A DNA stretch of 5,779 nt from Pseudomonadota bacterium (GTDB lineage Bacteria > Pseudomonadota > Gammaproteobacteria > Burkholderiales > Burkholderiaceae_B): positions 1 through 5,779 of the forward strand of contig JAFAGQ010000151.1 in NCBI GenBank assembly GCA_023422555.1, given 5' to 3'. The number at the start of each line of letters is the position of its first letter. Within the stretch, counting starts at the first letter, position 1. The notes beneath the pieces were generated by a model that did no database searches, was not told the origin of the DNA, and saw nothing but the letters and a program-made list of their open reading frames with translations. Positions 1 to 5,422 of the stretch are shown in pieces. A program made the position numbers and the translations under genes.

Positions 1-71
1 GTGATAACAGGAGTCGCGTCCAGGGTCTGGGTTTCCGGATTTTCCTGTGCGTTTAAGAGCCGATTAGCCAT
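1..71 (-). CDS. 5' end of an unidentified leftward gene (partial)
   Basis: An ATG on the minus strand at 71-69 opens a frame that stays open to the window edge and gives about 23 residues (MANRLLNAQENPETQTLDAT, then PVI). An in-frame stop (TGA at 80-78) lies just upstream, so the ATG at 71 is the only early start. No Shine-Dalgarno sequence precedes it, which lowers confidence. In favour, a well-formed minus-strand promoter and a palindrome lie immediately upstream, as expected for the head of a transcription unit. The visible N-terminus is polar, with no signal peptide or membrane segment. A transcription regulator that controls itself through the adjacent palindromes would fit, but this is a guess because no domain is visible. 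The plus strand is also open in frame 1 from 1 to 150, but that translation does not look like a protein end. Confidence 0.45.
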   Translation of the reverse strand, partial: MANRLLNAQENPETQTLDATPVI

Positions 72-85
72 AAGGGATCATCAGA

Positions 86-102
86 ATATTGCAGTGCAAT
101 AT
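86..102. promoter_or_regulatory. 17-bp perfect palindrome, candidate operator
   Basis: ATATTGCA-G-TGCAATAT is a perfect inverted repeat with 8-bp arms around a central G. It sits between the candidate -10 box (103-108) and the start codon at 71, so it covers the expected transcription start. A protein bound here would block transcription initiation. The core ATATTG/CAATAT recurs at 113-118 and 165-170. Confidence 0.5.
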
Positions 103-131
103 ATTCTATCCCATATTGTGAAAAATGGAAA
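103..131 (-). promoter_or_regulatory. Candidate sigma70 promoter for the leftward gene at 71
   Basis: Read on the minus strand, TTTCCA (131-126) and TAGAAT (108-103) are separated by exactly 17 bp. This matches the sigma70 consensus at most positions. The predicted start of transcription falls near position 96, about 25 nt before the ATG at 71 and inside the palindrome at 86-102. The surrounding 80-135 stretch is AT-rich compared with the genes. Confidence 0.5.
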
Positions 132-172
132 CCCTGAAATGTCGCAATAGAGGTTAAGCTGCGACAATATGG
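111..172. repeat. Nested inverted repeats upstream of the gene at 71
   Basis: Two inverted repeats are nested here. The outer one is CCATATTGT at 111-119 and ACAATATGG at 164-172 (9-bp perfect arms). The inner one is TGTCGCA at 140-146 and TGCGACA at 160-166 (7-bp perfect arms, centres 20 bp apart, about two helical turns). The right arms overlap by three bases. On the minus strand the inner repeat also lies just beyond the stop of the MoCF gene, so it could act as a weak terminator. No T-run follows it directly, which favours a protein-binding role. Confidence 0.4.
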
Positions 173-176
173 ACGT

Positions 177-986
177 TTATGCGGGTTTGTCCGGATGAAA
201 ACGGCCACCGACACGCAGGATTTCTCCCTTCAGATAATCGAATGCAGCACTGGCAGCAGGTTCTTCTCCCTTGACGCCCAGATCGATATACGCACCCGCC
301 CCTTTGACCATGGTAGGCAGGCTGAAGGTCGCAACACCGGACCAGTTCGATTCAATATGTTCAAGCGCCGGCGTAATTCTGCTCTCAGGTACACCATAAG
401 CCAGAATATTGTGCGAAACCAGTTTACGCAGATTCTGATAATCGGCATAGCGGTTATCCAGCGTCCATTCCACCATTGGCCAGGCCATTTCAGGAAAGCC
501 GGGAACGAACGTATGGTCCTGGATGAAAAAACCAGGAATGCGGTTGTAGGGATTGGGTACGATCTCTGAACCCACGGGGAAAACACCCATGGCCAGTCGG
601 CGCTGATTTTCCGGAGAGCCAGGATCATGCGTGCCTCGCCCTTCGCGTGCGAGCTGCTCAAACCTTTCGGTAATGAGCACCTCTGCTTCGGGATGCAGCG
701 CCAGCGGCACACCCAATGCCTGCGCAACGGCGGTGCGGGTTTTATCATCAGGTGTGGCACCAATGCCACCGCTTGAGAATACGATATCGCCCGAAGCAAA
801 ACTGCGCTTGTAGGCCGCAATCAAAGTCTCAAGATCGTCAGGCAGAAACTCTGCCCGTGACAACTGCATGCCACGCGCCGAAAGCAGCTCAATGATTTTG
901 GACAAATGCTTGTCCTGGCGTCGACCAGAAAGAATCTCATCGCCAACGATAATCAAACTGATTTTACGAGCTGCCTTGTCATTCAT
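177..986 (-). CDS. CinA-type MoCF domain (molybdopterin-binding) protein
   Basis: The 269-residue protein is a stand-alone MoCF/MoaB-Mog-like domain of the kind found at the N-terminus of CinA. Visible signatures are IIVGDEILSG (about 12-21), SGGIGATPDDKTR (about 72-84), the NPYNRIPGF stretch (about 145-153) and VPGFPEM (about 161-167), which are typical of CinA N-terminal domains. Full CinA is about 400 residues; the C-terminal NMN-deamidase domain is absent. The protein therefore should not be assigned NMN deamidation. In the wider family the MoCF fold binds molybdopterin or adenylated nucleotides, and the substrate here is unknown. It is probably cytoplasmic, since no signal peptide is seen. 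The ATG at 986 is preceded by AGGA with 8-nt spacing, which supports this start. It lies 62 bp downstream of the EI24 gene on the same strand, so an operon is likely. Confidence 0.88.
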   Translation of the reverse strand: MNDKAARKISLIIVGDEILSGRRQDKHLSKIIELLSARGMQLSRAEFLPDDLETLIAAYKRSFASGDIVFSSGGIGATPDDKTRTAVAQALGVPLALHPEAEVLITERFEQLAREGRGTHDPGSPENQRRLAMGVFPVGSEIVPNPYNRIPGFFIQDHTFVPGFPEMAWPMVEWTLDNRYADYQNLRKLVSHNILAYGVPESRITPALEHIESNWSGVATFSLPTMVKGAGAYIDLGVKGEEPAASAAFDYLKGEILRVGGRFHPDKPA

Positions 987-1048
987 GATACGCGTCCTGT
1001 TGATGACCGATTTCCGAGGGCCGGAATCCGGATCACGCTATTCTAACG

Positions 1049-1876
1049 CTAAAGATCGGAATTTGCAGGCAGGGGCACAGGACGTTGCCGACGCAGCATA
1101 TCCAGCGCATCCAGACCGTGATGGGCATACACGAGAGAGGTAAAGACCGGCAGCACAATCCAGGTCAGGGGAATCAGATTGATCAGCGCGCAGACAACGC
1201 CAATCGCCCAGCCACCGCCACGTGTCCGGCTGATGATCTGCGCACGCTCTTCACGCGTGGCATGCTCCACCAGCGCATCAAAACGCAGCATGTGCGTGAA
1301 TGCATACGCCCACCAGAAAACATGCAGCAGCACGGCAACCGGCGGAATCAGCCATAGGGGCAGCGTAACAAGCCAGCCGACCGAGAATACGGCGATCACC
1401 TTGACGGAATTCATCAGACTCGACACAAATACCTGTTTGCCCTGACGCTGCAATTGCGGATAATCGGTTCTGGCTACGTGGCCGACCACCATCGGCATCA
1501 CCAGCACAGCGGCGATCAGCAGCCCGATACTGCTACCCACCGTGACCATAATGACGAACACCATAATGTGGACGACATAGGCAGTGAGGGAAAAAAGACC
1601 TGCGCTCAGCATCCAGCCATCCACTTCACTCACCAGATCTGATTGTGTGGCGAACACATTCAGCCAGTCCGTGACTGGCCCCCACAAAAAGCGGGCAAAA
1701 AACAGCATGGCGATGAGTGCCGCAGCAAAGGGCAGCAACAATGCCAGCAACATACGTGGCTGCATCTGCGAGACCATGGCCCGGCCAAATGCCCTGCCCA
1801 CGCCATCGTATGGTGAACGCAGCAGCGACGCGGAGCCGCTATCTGCTTGCGACCGGAATGGTGTACTATTTCGCAT
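1049..1876 (-). CDS. EI24/CysZ-like integral membrane protein
   Basis: The protein has 275 residues when started at the ATG at 1876. It is strongly hydrophobic, with segments at about 41-67, 97-133, 158-190 and 222-250 separated by charged loops, which fits an inner-membrane protein with four or more spans. The length, the layout and the GGGWAIGVVCALINLIPL stretch (about 220-237) match the EI24-domain family, which includes the sulfate transporter CysZ. Whether this member carries sulfate cannot be judged, as no cys gene is nearby. The frame stays open upstream to 2194, but that extension runs antisense through the thioredoxin gene. The start at 1876 is set by a strong Shine-Dalgarno. The next gene on the strand is the MoCF protein, 62 bp away, probably in the same transcript. 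Confidence 0.82.
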   Translation of the reverse strand: MRNSTPFRSQADSGSASLLRSPYDGVGRAFGRAMVSQMQPRMLLALLLPFAAALIAMLFFARFLWGPVTDWLNVFATQSDLVSEVDGWMLSAGLFSLTAYVVHIMVFVIMVTVGSSIGLLIAAVLVMPMVVGHVARTDYPQLQRQGKQVFVSSLMNSVKVIAVFSVGWLVTLPLWLIPPVAVLLHVFWWAYAFTHMLRFDALVEHATREERAQIISRTRGGGWAIGVVCALINLIPLTWIVLPVFTSLVYAHHGLDALDMLRRQRPVPLPANSDL

Positions 1877-1880
1877 AATT

Positions 1881-1887
1881 CTCCCCT
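1881..1887 (-). promoter_or_regulatory. Shine-Dalgarno fixing the EI24 start
   Basis: AGGGGAG on the minus strand lies 4 nt before the ATG at 1876. It shows that translation starts here and not at the far upstream in-frame codon at 2194. Confidence 0.75.
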
Positions 1888-1900
1888 TTGCTGACCCAAC

Positions 1901-2287
1901 ATGTTCATTCAAGATCCCGGGCAGCACGCCTCTGACGTGCATGCCGCACTGGACAATCCGGATACCTGGCTTATTGCCTGTTACTGCGCCGCGTGGTGTG
2001 ATACCTGCGGCGATTACCGCGGCGCATTCGAGACCCTCAGCGAGCGCTATCCCCAGCATCTGTTTCTGTGGATTGACATTGAAGACAATCCGCAGCTTCT
2101 GGATGATCTGGATGTAGAAAACTTCCCCACCCTGCTCATTCAGTCCGAGGGACAGACGCGGTTTTTTGGAACCATGCTGCCCTATATCGGACACCTTGAA
2201 CGAATGCTGCAGGCGATCACCGATGAGCCTGATACCCGTGCAGAAGGGCCGGCCGATCTGCGAGAATTGCTGTCGGCCTCTGCCTGA
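1901..2287 (+). CDS. Thioredoxin-fold protein with a WCDTC active site
   Basis: The 128-residue protein is thioredoxin-like. The redox motif is AAWCDTC, with cysteines at 33 and 36, and a likely cis-proline lies in NFPTL (Pro76). Aspartates and beta-strand-like hydrophobics (LFLWIDIED, about 54-62) match the thioredoxin core. The dipeptide between the cysteines is Asp-Thr, not the Gly-Pro of classical thioredoxin, so redox potential and partners may differ. No signal peptide is visible, which points to the cytoplasm. The acidic C-terminal tail after about residue 107 is not part of the core fold. No Shine-Dalgarno precedes the ATG, and an in-frame TGA at 1892 rules out a longer start, so the mRNA may be leaderless or have a very short leader. 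The gene is divergent from the EI24 gene and ends in tandem stops (TGA TAA). Confidence 0.85.
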   Translation: MFIQDPGQHASDVHAALDNPDTWLIACYCAAWCDTCGDYRGAFETLSERYPQHLFLWIDIEDNPQLLDDLDVENFPTLLIQSEGQTRFFGTMLPYIGHLERMLQAITDEPDTRAEGPADLRELLSASA

Positions 2288-2305
2288 TAAAGATAGGAAT
2301 GAAGG

Positions 2306-2333
2306 GTCGCGCTTTCAAGTTTCCGAACGCGAC
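2306..2333. terminator. Stem-loop between convergent genes, possible bidirectional terminator
   Basis: GTCGCG (2306-2311) and CGCGAC (2328-2333) form a 6-bp GC-rich stem with a 16-nt loop. It lies in the 53-bp gap between the convergent thioredoxin and helicase genes. Neither strand has a clear U-run after the stem, so it is not a classical intrinsic terminator. Its position is the main support. Confidence 0.35.
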
Positions 2334-2340
2334 TGAAACA

Positions 2341-3768
2341 TCAATTGTCGTTTTGGGGGCGACCGCCCAGCAGAACCGCAAGCATAGGCCGGGGACCGTT
2401 GCTTTCCTGGCGATGATTGGCGGGTGCCTGTGTTGGTGCAGGCTGCGCTTTCTTGTTTGAAGGTTCGTAAGGACGGAAAAAGAAGTCGTCAATGGGCGCC
2501 GCACGAGAAGCCGGAAAGGTTTTTTTGTAGCGCTCGGGCTTGCCGGATGCGGCGCGGGACGGATGATGTCCTCGTGCCAGAAATACTTCCGGAATGGAAA
2601 GCACCCCACGTGGCACGGGTGTTTTGATCAGTTTTTCAATGTCTTCCAGCAGTCGCTCTTCGGACTGCGTATAGAACGCGATGGCTTCGCCCTTGGCCCC
2701 AGCCCTGCCGGTGCGGCCGATACGATGCACGTAATCTTCAGCGTTATAGGGCAGGTCCATATTGATGACACAAGGCAATCCGACTACATCCAGCCCACGC
2801 GCCGCAACGTCTGTTGCAACCAGAACAGATATATCGCCGGACTTGAACCCTTCCAGCGCCTTGATGCGTTCTGCCTGCGAACGATCGCCGTGAATGGATT
2901 CGGCATTGATGCCTTCACTGACCAGCTCGCGCGCCAGACGGCTTGCGCCGATCTTCGTGTTTACGAAAACGATGACCTGATTCAGATTACGTGACTTGAG
3001 GGTGTACAGAACCGCCGCTTTCTTTTCATTTGGCGATACCGGATAGGCAATCTGCGTCACGGTCTCGGCCGTGGCATTGCGTGGAGCAACGTTGATTTCC
3101 ACGGGATTGTTCAGGAAATTTCGTGCCAGCTTACGAATATCGTTACTGAACGTGGCCGAAAACAGCAGGCTTTGTCTTGGTTTGGGCAGCAGACGAACAA
3201 TACGCTCCAGATCGGGCAGAAAGCCCATATCCAGCATGCGGTCGGCTTCGTCCAGCACCAGAACGCTGACCTGGCTCAGGCTGACGTTCTTCTGTTCGAT
3301 ATGATCGAGCAGCCGACCCGGTGTGGCGATAAGCAGTTCGCAGCCCTTGCGCAGCTGATCGCGCTGGGCATTCATATCGACCCCACCAAAAACAACAGCC
3401 ACGCGCAAAGGTGAGCTGTGGCTGTAGCGTTTGACGCTGTCGGCAACCTGATCGGCCAGTTCACGCGTGGGAGCCAGAATCAGGGCACGAACCGGATGCC
3501 GGGCAGGTGACATGCTGCTGTTGGCCATGGGCATAAGGCGATGCAACAGGGGCAAGGTGAAAGCTGCGGTCTTGCCCGTGCCGGTCTGCGCAGCACCCAT
3601 GATATCGCGACCGTCCATGATCAGCGGCATTGCCTGCTCCTGGATGGGAGTGGGCTTGGTATAGCCGCTGGCCATCACCGCTTTGAGCAGGTCCGGATGC
3701 AGACCCACCTCGGTGAAAGATTCGAAGGTCGGAGTTTTGCCGGTGGATGTCGTATTGGCGTCGGTCAT
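2341..3768 (-). CDS. rhlE: ATP-dependent RNA helicase, RhlE-type DEAD-box protein
   Basis: The 475-residue protein carries the complete DEAD-box helicase set. These are a Q-motif region with F18 and PTPIQ (39-43), motif I AQTGTGKT (60-67), Ia PTRELA (100-105), GG (128-129), Ib TPGR (149-152), II DEAD (173-176), III SAT (204-206), IV VIVFVN (265-270), V ATDVAARGLD (318-327) and VI HRIGRTGR (348-355). It should unwind short RNA duplexes using ATP during RNA decay, ribosome assembly or cold adaptation. The tail after about 395 is basic and low-complexity, with PIDDFFFRPYEPS and a final LAVLLGG segment, as in betaproteobacterial RhlE proteins. A TTG lies directly before the chosen ATG at 3768. 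Neither start has a Shine-Dalgarno, so weak or structure-controlled initiation is possible. A TATAAA at 3780-3775 would place transcription almost at the start codon. The gene follows azlD by 107 bp on the same strand. Confidence 0.93.
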   Translation of the reverse strand: MTDANTTSTGKTPTFESFTEVGLHPDLLKAVMASGYTKPTPIQEQAMPLIMDGRDIMGAAQTGTGKTAAFTLPLLHRLMPMANSSMSPARHPVRALILAPTRELADQVADSVKRYSHSSPLRVAVVFGGVDMNAQRDQLRKGCELLIATPGRLLDHIEQKNVSLSQVSVLVLDEADRMLDMGFLPDLERIVRLLPKPRQSLLFSATFSNDIRKLARNFLNNPVEINVAPRNATAETVTQIAYPVSPNEKKAAVLYTLKSRNLNQVIVFVNTKIGASRLARELVSEGINAESIHGDRSQAERIKALEGFKSGDISVLVATDVAARGLDVVGLPCVINMDLPYNAEDYVHRIGRTGRAGAKGEAIAFYTQSEERLLEDIEKLIKTPVPRGVLSIPEVFLARGHHPSRAASGKPERYKKTFPASRAAPIDDFFFRPYEPSNKKAQPAPTQAPANHRQESNGPRPMLAVLLGGRPQNDN

Positions 3769-3875
3769 CAAGTGTTTATAAGGAAACTGAAAATTGCGGC
3801 TGGCCGCGAAAACAGCATTTTACTCTACTCATACGCCAATCCATGGGCCAGCAGCCCCGAAACAGGGAGAAAGCC

Positions 3876-4196
3876 CTAGAAAATCCAGCGTAAAAGCCAC
3901 AGAACCACCATACCCACGGCGATCATAAAAAGAATATTGCGCACTCGCAAAAAGGCCAATGCTGCGACCACTGCCGCAAAAAACTCGGCACCGACCTGGG
4001 GCCACTCGCCCGCCGTCCAGGGCAGCAGACTGGGCACGATAATGGCGGTCAGTGCCGCCACAGGCGCATAACGCAGGCCCCGACTCACCGATTTACTCAA
4101 TGGAAAATACTGGCCCAGCAATAGATAGCCTGCCCGTGTCAGCAGACTGCCTACGCCAAGCAGCACAATCACAAGCGCAATGTACAGATCAGTCAT
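3876..4196 (-). CDS. azlD: AzlD-family small subunit of a branched-chain amino acid exporter
   Basis: The 106-residue protein is almost entirely hydrophobic, with about four membrane segments (roughly 4-28, 41-60, 66-84 and 87-105). The length, the early LLTRAGYLLLG (about 18-28) and the central RYAPVAALTAIIVPSLL (about 42-58) fit the AzlD family. AzlD works with AzlC as the small subunit of a two-part inner-membrane exporter of branched-chain amino acids and their analogues; the family is known from azaleucine resistance in Bacillus and from BrnFE in Corynebacterium. The start ATG at 4196 overlaps the azlC stop in an ATGA of 4 bp, so translation is probably coupled. A longer in-frame extension up to 4409 lies wholly inside azlC in another frame and is not credible. 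Confidence 0.88.
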   Translation of the reverse strand: MTDLYIALVIVLLGVGSLLTRAGYLLLGQYFPLSKSVSRGLRYAPVAALTAIIVPSLLPWTAGEWPQVGAEFFAAVVAALAFLRVRNILFMIAVGMVVLWLLRWIF

Positions 4197-4957
4197 GCGC
4201 GTCTGCCTTTGACAGCCAGCTTCTCGGCAGTAATGCCCGACACAATGCCCGCAATAATGGCAACAAAAAGCCCCATGCGCAAGGGCAGTGGCTGGCCCAC
4301 CCAGGCGACTGCAGCAGATACCAGCACAGTGATCAGCATGGGACGTCCCTTGATCAGCGGCAGCACCACGGCCAGTAGCGTAAGCACACCGGCAAATTCC
4401 AGAGACCATTCACGGGGCACCCGATCCCCAACCAGGATACCCGCCAGCGTGCTAAGCTGCCAGGCAACCGCAATGGCGCTACCCATGGTCAGATAGGTCC
4501 ACACATAGACAGTGCGCCGTTTCTGGCGAACATGTCGAAACAGACTGACGAAAACCACATAATTGATATCTGTCAGCAGATAGCCCAGTACCAGCCGTTT
4601 GAAATGGGAGTAACGCTCAAAAAAGGGATAGAGTGTTGCGCCAAATATAACAAAGCGAATATTGACAATGAATCCGGCCAGAAACACCATCCATACGGGC
4701 GCGCCTGCTGCCATCAGCGGCAATGCCGTAAGCTGTGCTGAACCAGCATAAACCCATAAAGACATGATCATGGACTGCCAGAACGACAGTCCATAGTTCA
4801 CCATGGCCACACCCGACACGAAACCCCAGGCGCCCAGCGCCAGCAAATGTGGTGCGACAGCTCGCATACCCAGTTGCATGGCCTTGCGTCGCGCCAGCTC
4901 ATGTGACTGGCTGGCAGCCGGCAGGACGCGCGCAAAAAGGGTATACGGGGAAAACAA
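4193..4957 (-). CDS. azlC: AzlC-family large subunit of a branched-chain amino acid exporter
   Basis: The protein has 254 residues if it starts at the TTG at 4957. Family features are LWVYAGSAQLTALPLMAAG (about 67-85), IVNIRFVIFGATLYPFFER (about 97-115) and YLLTDINYVVF (about 126-136), followed by further membrane spans to about residue 243. It should be the main channel-forming subunit of the AzlCD exporter for branched-chain amino acids in the inner membrane. The TTG start is favoured by an AAGGA site 6 nt upstream. The first ATG choices (codons 27 and 30) lack such support but would start just before the first membrane segment. An in-frame stop lies upstream at 5020-5018. A near-perfect palindrome at 4979-5000 sits 21 bp before the start and may control the operon. 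Confidence 0.88.
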   Translation of the reverse strand: MFSPYTLFARVLPAASQSHELARRKAMQLGMRAVAPHLLALGAWGFVSGVAMVNYGLSFWQSMIMSLWVYAGSAQLTALPLMAAGAPVWMVFLAGFIVNIRFVIFGATLYPFFERYSHFKRLVLGYLLTDINYVVFVSLFRHVRQKRRTVYVWTYLTMGSAIAVAWQLSTLAGILVGDRVPREWSLEFAGVLTLLAVVLPLIKGRPMLITVLVSAAVAWVGQPLPLRMGLFVAIIAGIVSGITAEKLAVKGRRA

Positions 4958-4963
4958 AATGGT

Positions 4964-4968
4964 TCCTT
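4964..4968 (-). promoter_or_regulatory. Shine-Dalgarno supporting a TTG start of azlC
   Basis: AAGGA on the minus strand is spaced 6 nt from the TTG at 4957. It supports this rare start codon over the ATGs 26 and 29 codons downstream. Confidence 0.6.
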
Positions 4969-4978
4969 GTGCTGTACA

Positions 4979-5000
4979 ATACGCAGGCCGGCCAGCGTAT
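4979..5000. promoter_or_regulatory. 22-bp near-perfect palindrome upstream of azlC
   Basis: ATACGC-A-GGCCGGCC-A-GCGTAT is a two-fold symmetric 22-bp element; ten of eleven base pairs match, and only the A/A pair fails. It lies 21 bp upstream of the azlC start and overlaps one possible -10 box (TATTGT at 4981-4976, minus strand). It could be an operator for a dimeric regulator. Alternatively, if transcription starts further upstream (TAGAAT at 5020-5015), it would form a stable hairpin in the azlC leader RNA. Confidence 0.5.
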
Positions 5001-5044
5001 GAAGGTATGCCGCGATTCTAACAAATGCTTCGTGGTCTATATCA

Positions 5045-5073
5045 TTGCACCTGCTCTGCCGCAGAAATATAAT
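5045..5073 (+). promoter_or_regulatory. Sigma70-like promoter for the zinc-finger operon
   Basis: A perfect TATAAT at 5068-5073 is preceded, at exactly 17 bp, by TTGCAC (5045-5050), which keeps the conserved TTG of the -35 box. Transcription would start near 5080 and give a leader of about 145 nt before the ATG at 5225. It is the best promoter match seen in the window. Confidence 0.6.
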
Positions 5074-5084
5074 AGGTTCGCGAG

Positions 5085-5212
5085 CCGGTAACAGCAAAAA
5101 ATGACGCTGTACCGCAACATCCCGGTCGCAGAACCGGTAATGGCATGCCGGTCAGCACCGTAAGTCTCTGCGCGCCCGAAGTCTGAGCGCTGCGTATCAT
5201 ACCGCTTTTTTT
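5085..5212 (+). other. Structured 5' leader with alternating complementary blocks and a U-run
   Basis: Downstream of the promoter, the leader carries CCGGTA (5085-5090), TACCG (5110-5114), CCGGT (5122-5126), ACCGG (5133-5137), CCGGT (5148-5152) and ACCG (5157-5160). These can form three successive hairpins; the first is extended by ACAGC/GCTGT to 9 bp with one bulged A. Neighbouring blocks can also pair in a different register. A 20-codon ORF (ATG 5101 to TAA 5163) lies within it without a clear ribosome site. A run of seven T residues (5206-5212) follows a weak GC stem and comes directly before the Shine-Dalgarno. It resembles an attenuator or cis-regulatory RNA, but no known riboswitch class was recognised. 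Confidence 0.35.
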
Positions 5213-5224
5213 AGGAAGTATCTC

Positions 5225-5422
5225 ATGTCTCCACAATTAAAAACGGCCCCCATCGAGGTGTCGGCCAGCGATCTGCCCGTATACTGTCCCGGCCCGAACG
5301 CTCCTGTCTGGAGCATGCATCCACGCGTTTTTCTGGATGTCAGCAAAACCGGCACCGCTGCCTGCCCATACTGTGGCGCGGTGTATCGGCTCAGAGAAGG
5401 TGAGAAGGTACATGGCCACTGA
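5225..5422 (+). CDS. Small zf-CHCC zinc-finger protein
   Basis: The 65-residue protein has the pattern of the zf-CHCC domain. It contains a first cysteine in YCPGP (Cys21), a histidine in WSMHPRVFLDV (His32), and a CPYCG pair (Cys47 and Cys50). Together these give a C-H-C-C zinc site like that of the NDUFS6-related family. The molecular role of the bacterial members is not established. The protein is probably cytoplasmic, and the conserved domain fills nearly the whole chain. AGGA, 8 nt before the ATG, supports the start. The stop overlaps the next gene by 11 bp, so the two are probably translated together. Confidence 0.85.
   Translation: MSPQLKTAPIEVSASDLPVYCPGPNAPVWSMHPRVFLDVSKTGTAACPYCGAVYRLREGEKVHGH

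Noticed and set aside
1..150. Plus-strand open frame ending at TAG 150, possible 3' end of a gene
   Set aside because: It crosses the AT-rich promoter-like region and its translation looks unlike a protein C-terminus; the minus-strand gene with promoter explains the region better.
230..820. 196-codon minus-strand ORF inside the MoCF gene
   Set aside because: It is a shifted frame of the MoCF gene, with a composition rich in Arg, Trp and Pro and no recognisable domain.
1009..1028. Small inverted repeat TTCCG/CGGAA between the EI24 and MoCF genes
   Set aside because: The stem is only 5 bp, has no T-run after it, and the two genes look co-transcribed; likely chance.
1877..2194. N-terminal extension of the EI24 gene by about 106 residues
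   Set aside because: It runs antisense through the thioredoxin gene, does not resemble a membrane protein, and the strong Shine-Dalgarno before 1876 marks the real start.
4197..4409. N-terminal extension of AzlD by 71 residues
   Set aside because: It is an out-of-frame reading of azlC, rich in Cys and His, and would make AzlD far longer than its family; the ATGA overlap gives the proper start.
5074..5100. GGTTCG motif resembling a tRNA T-arm
   Set aside because: The loop is only two bases and no acceptor, D or anticodon arm can be formed around it.
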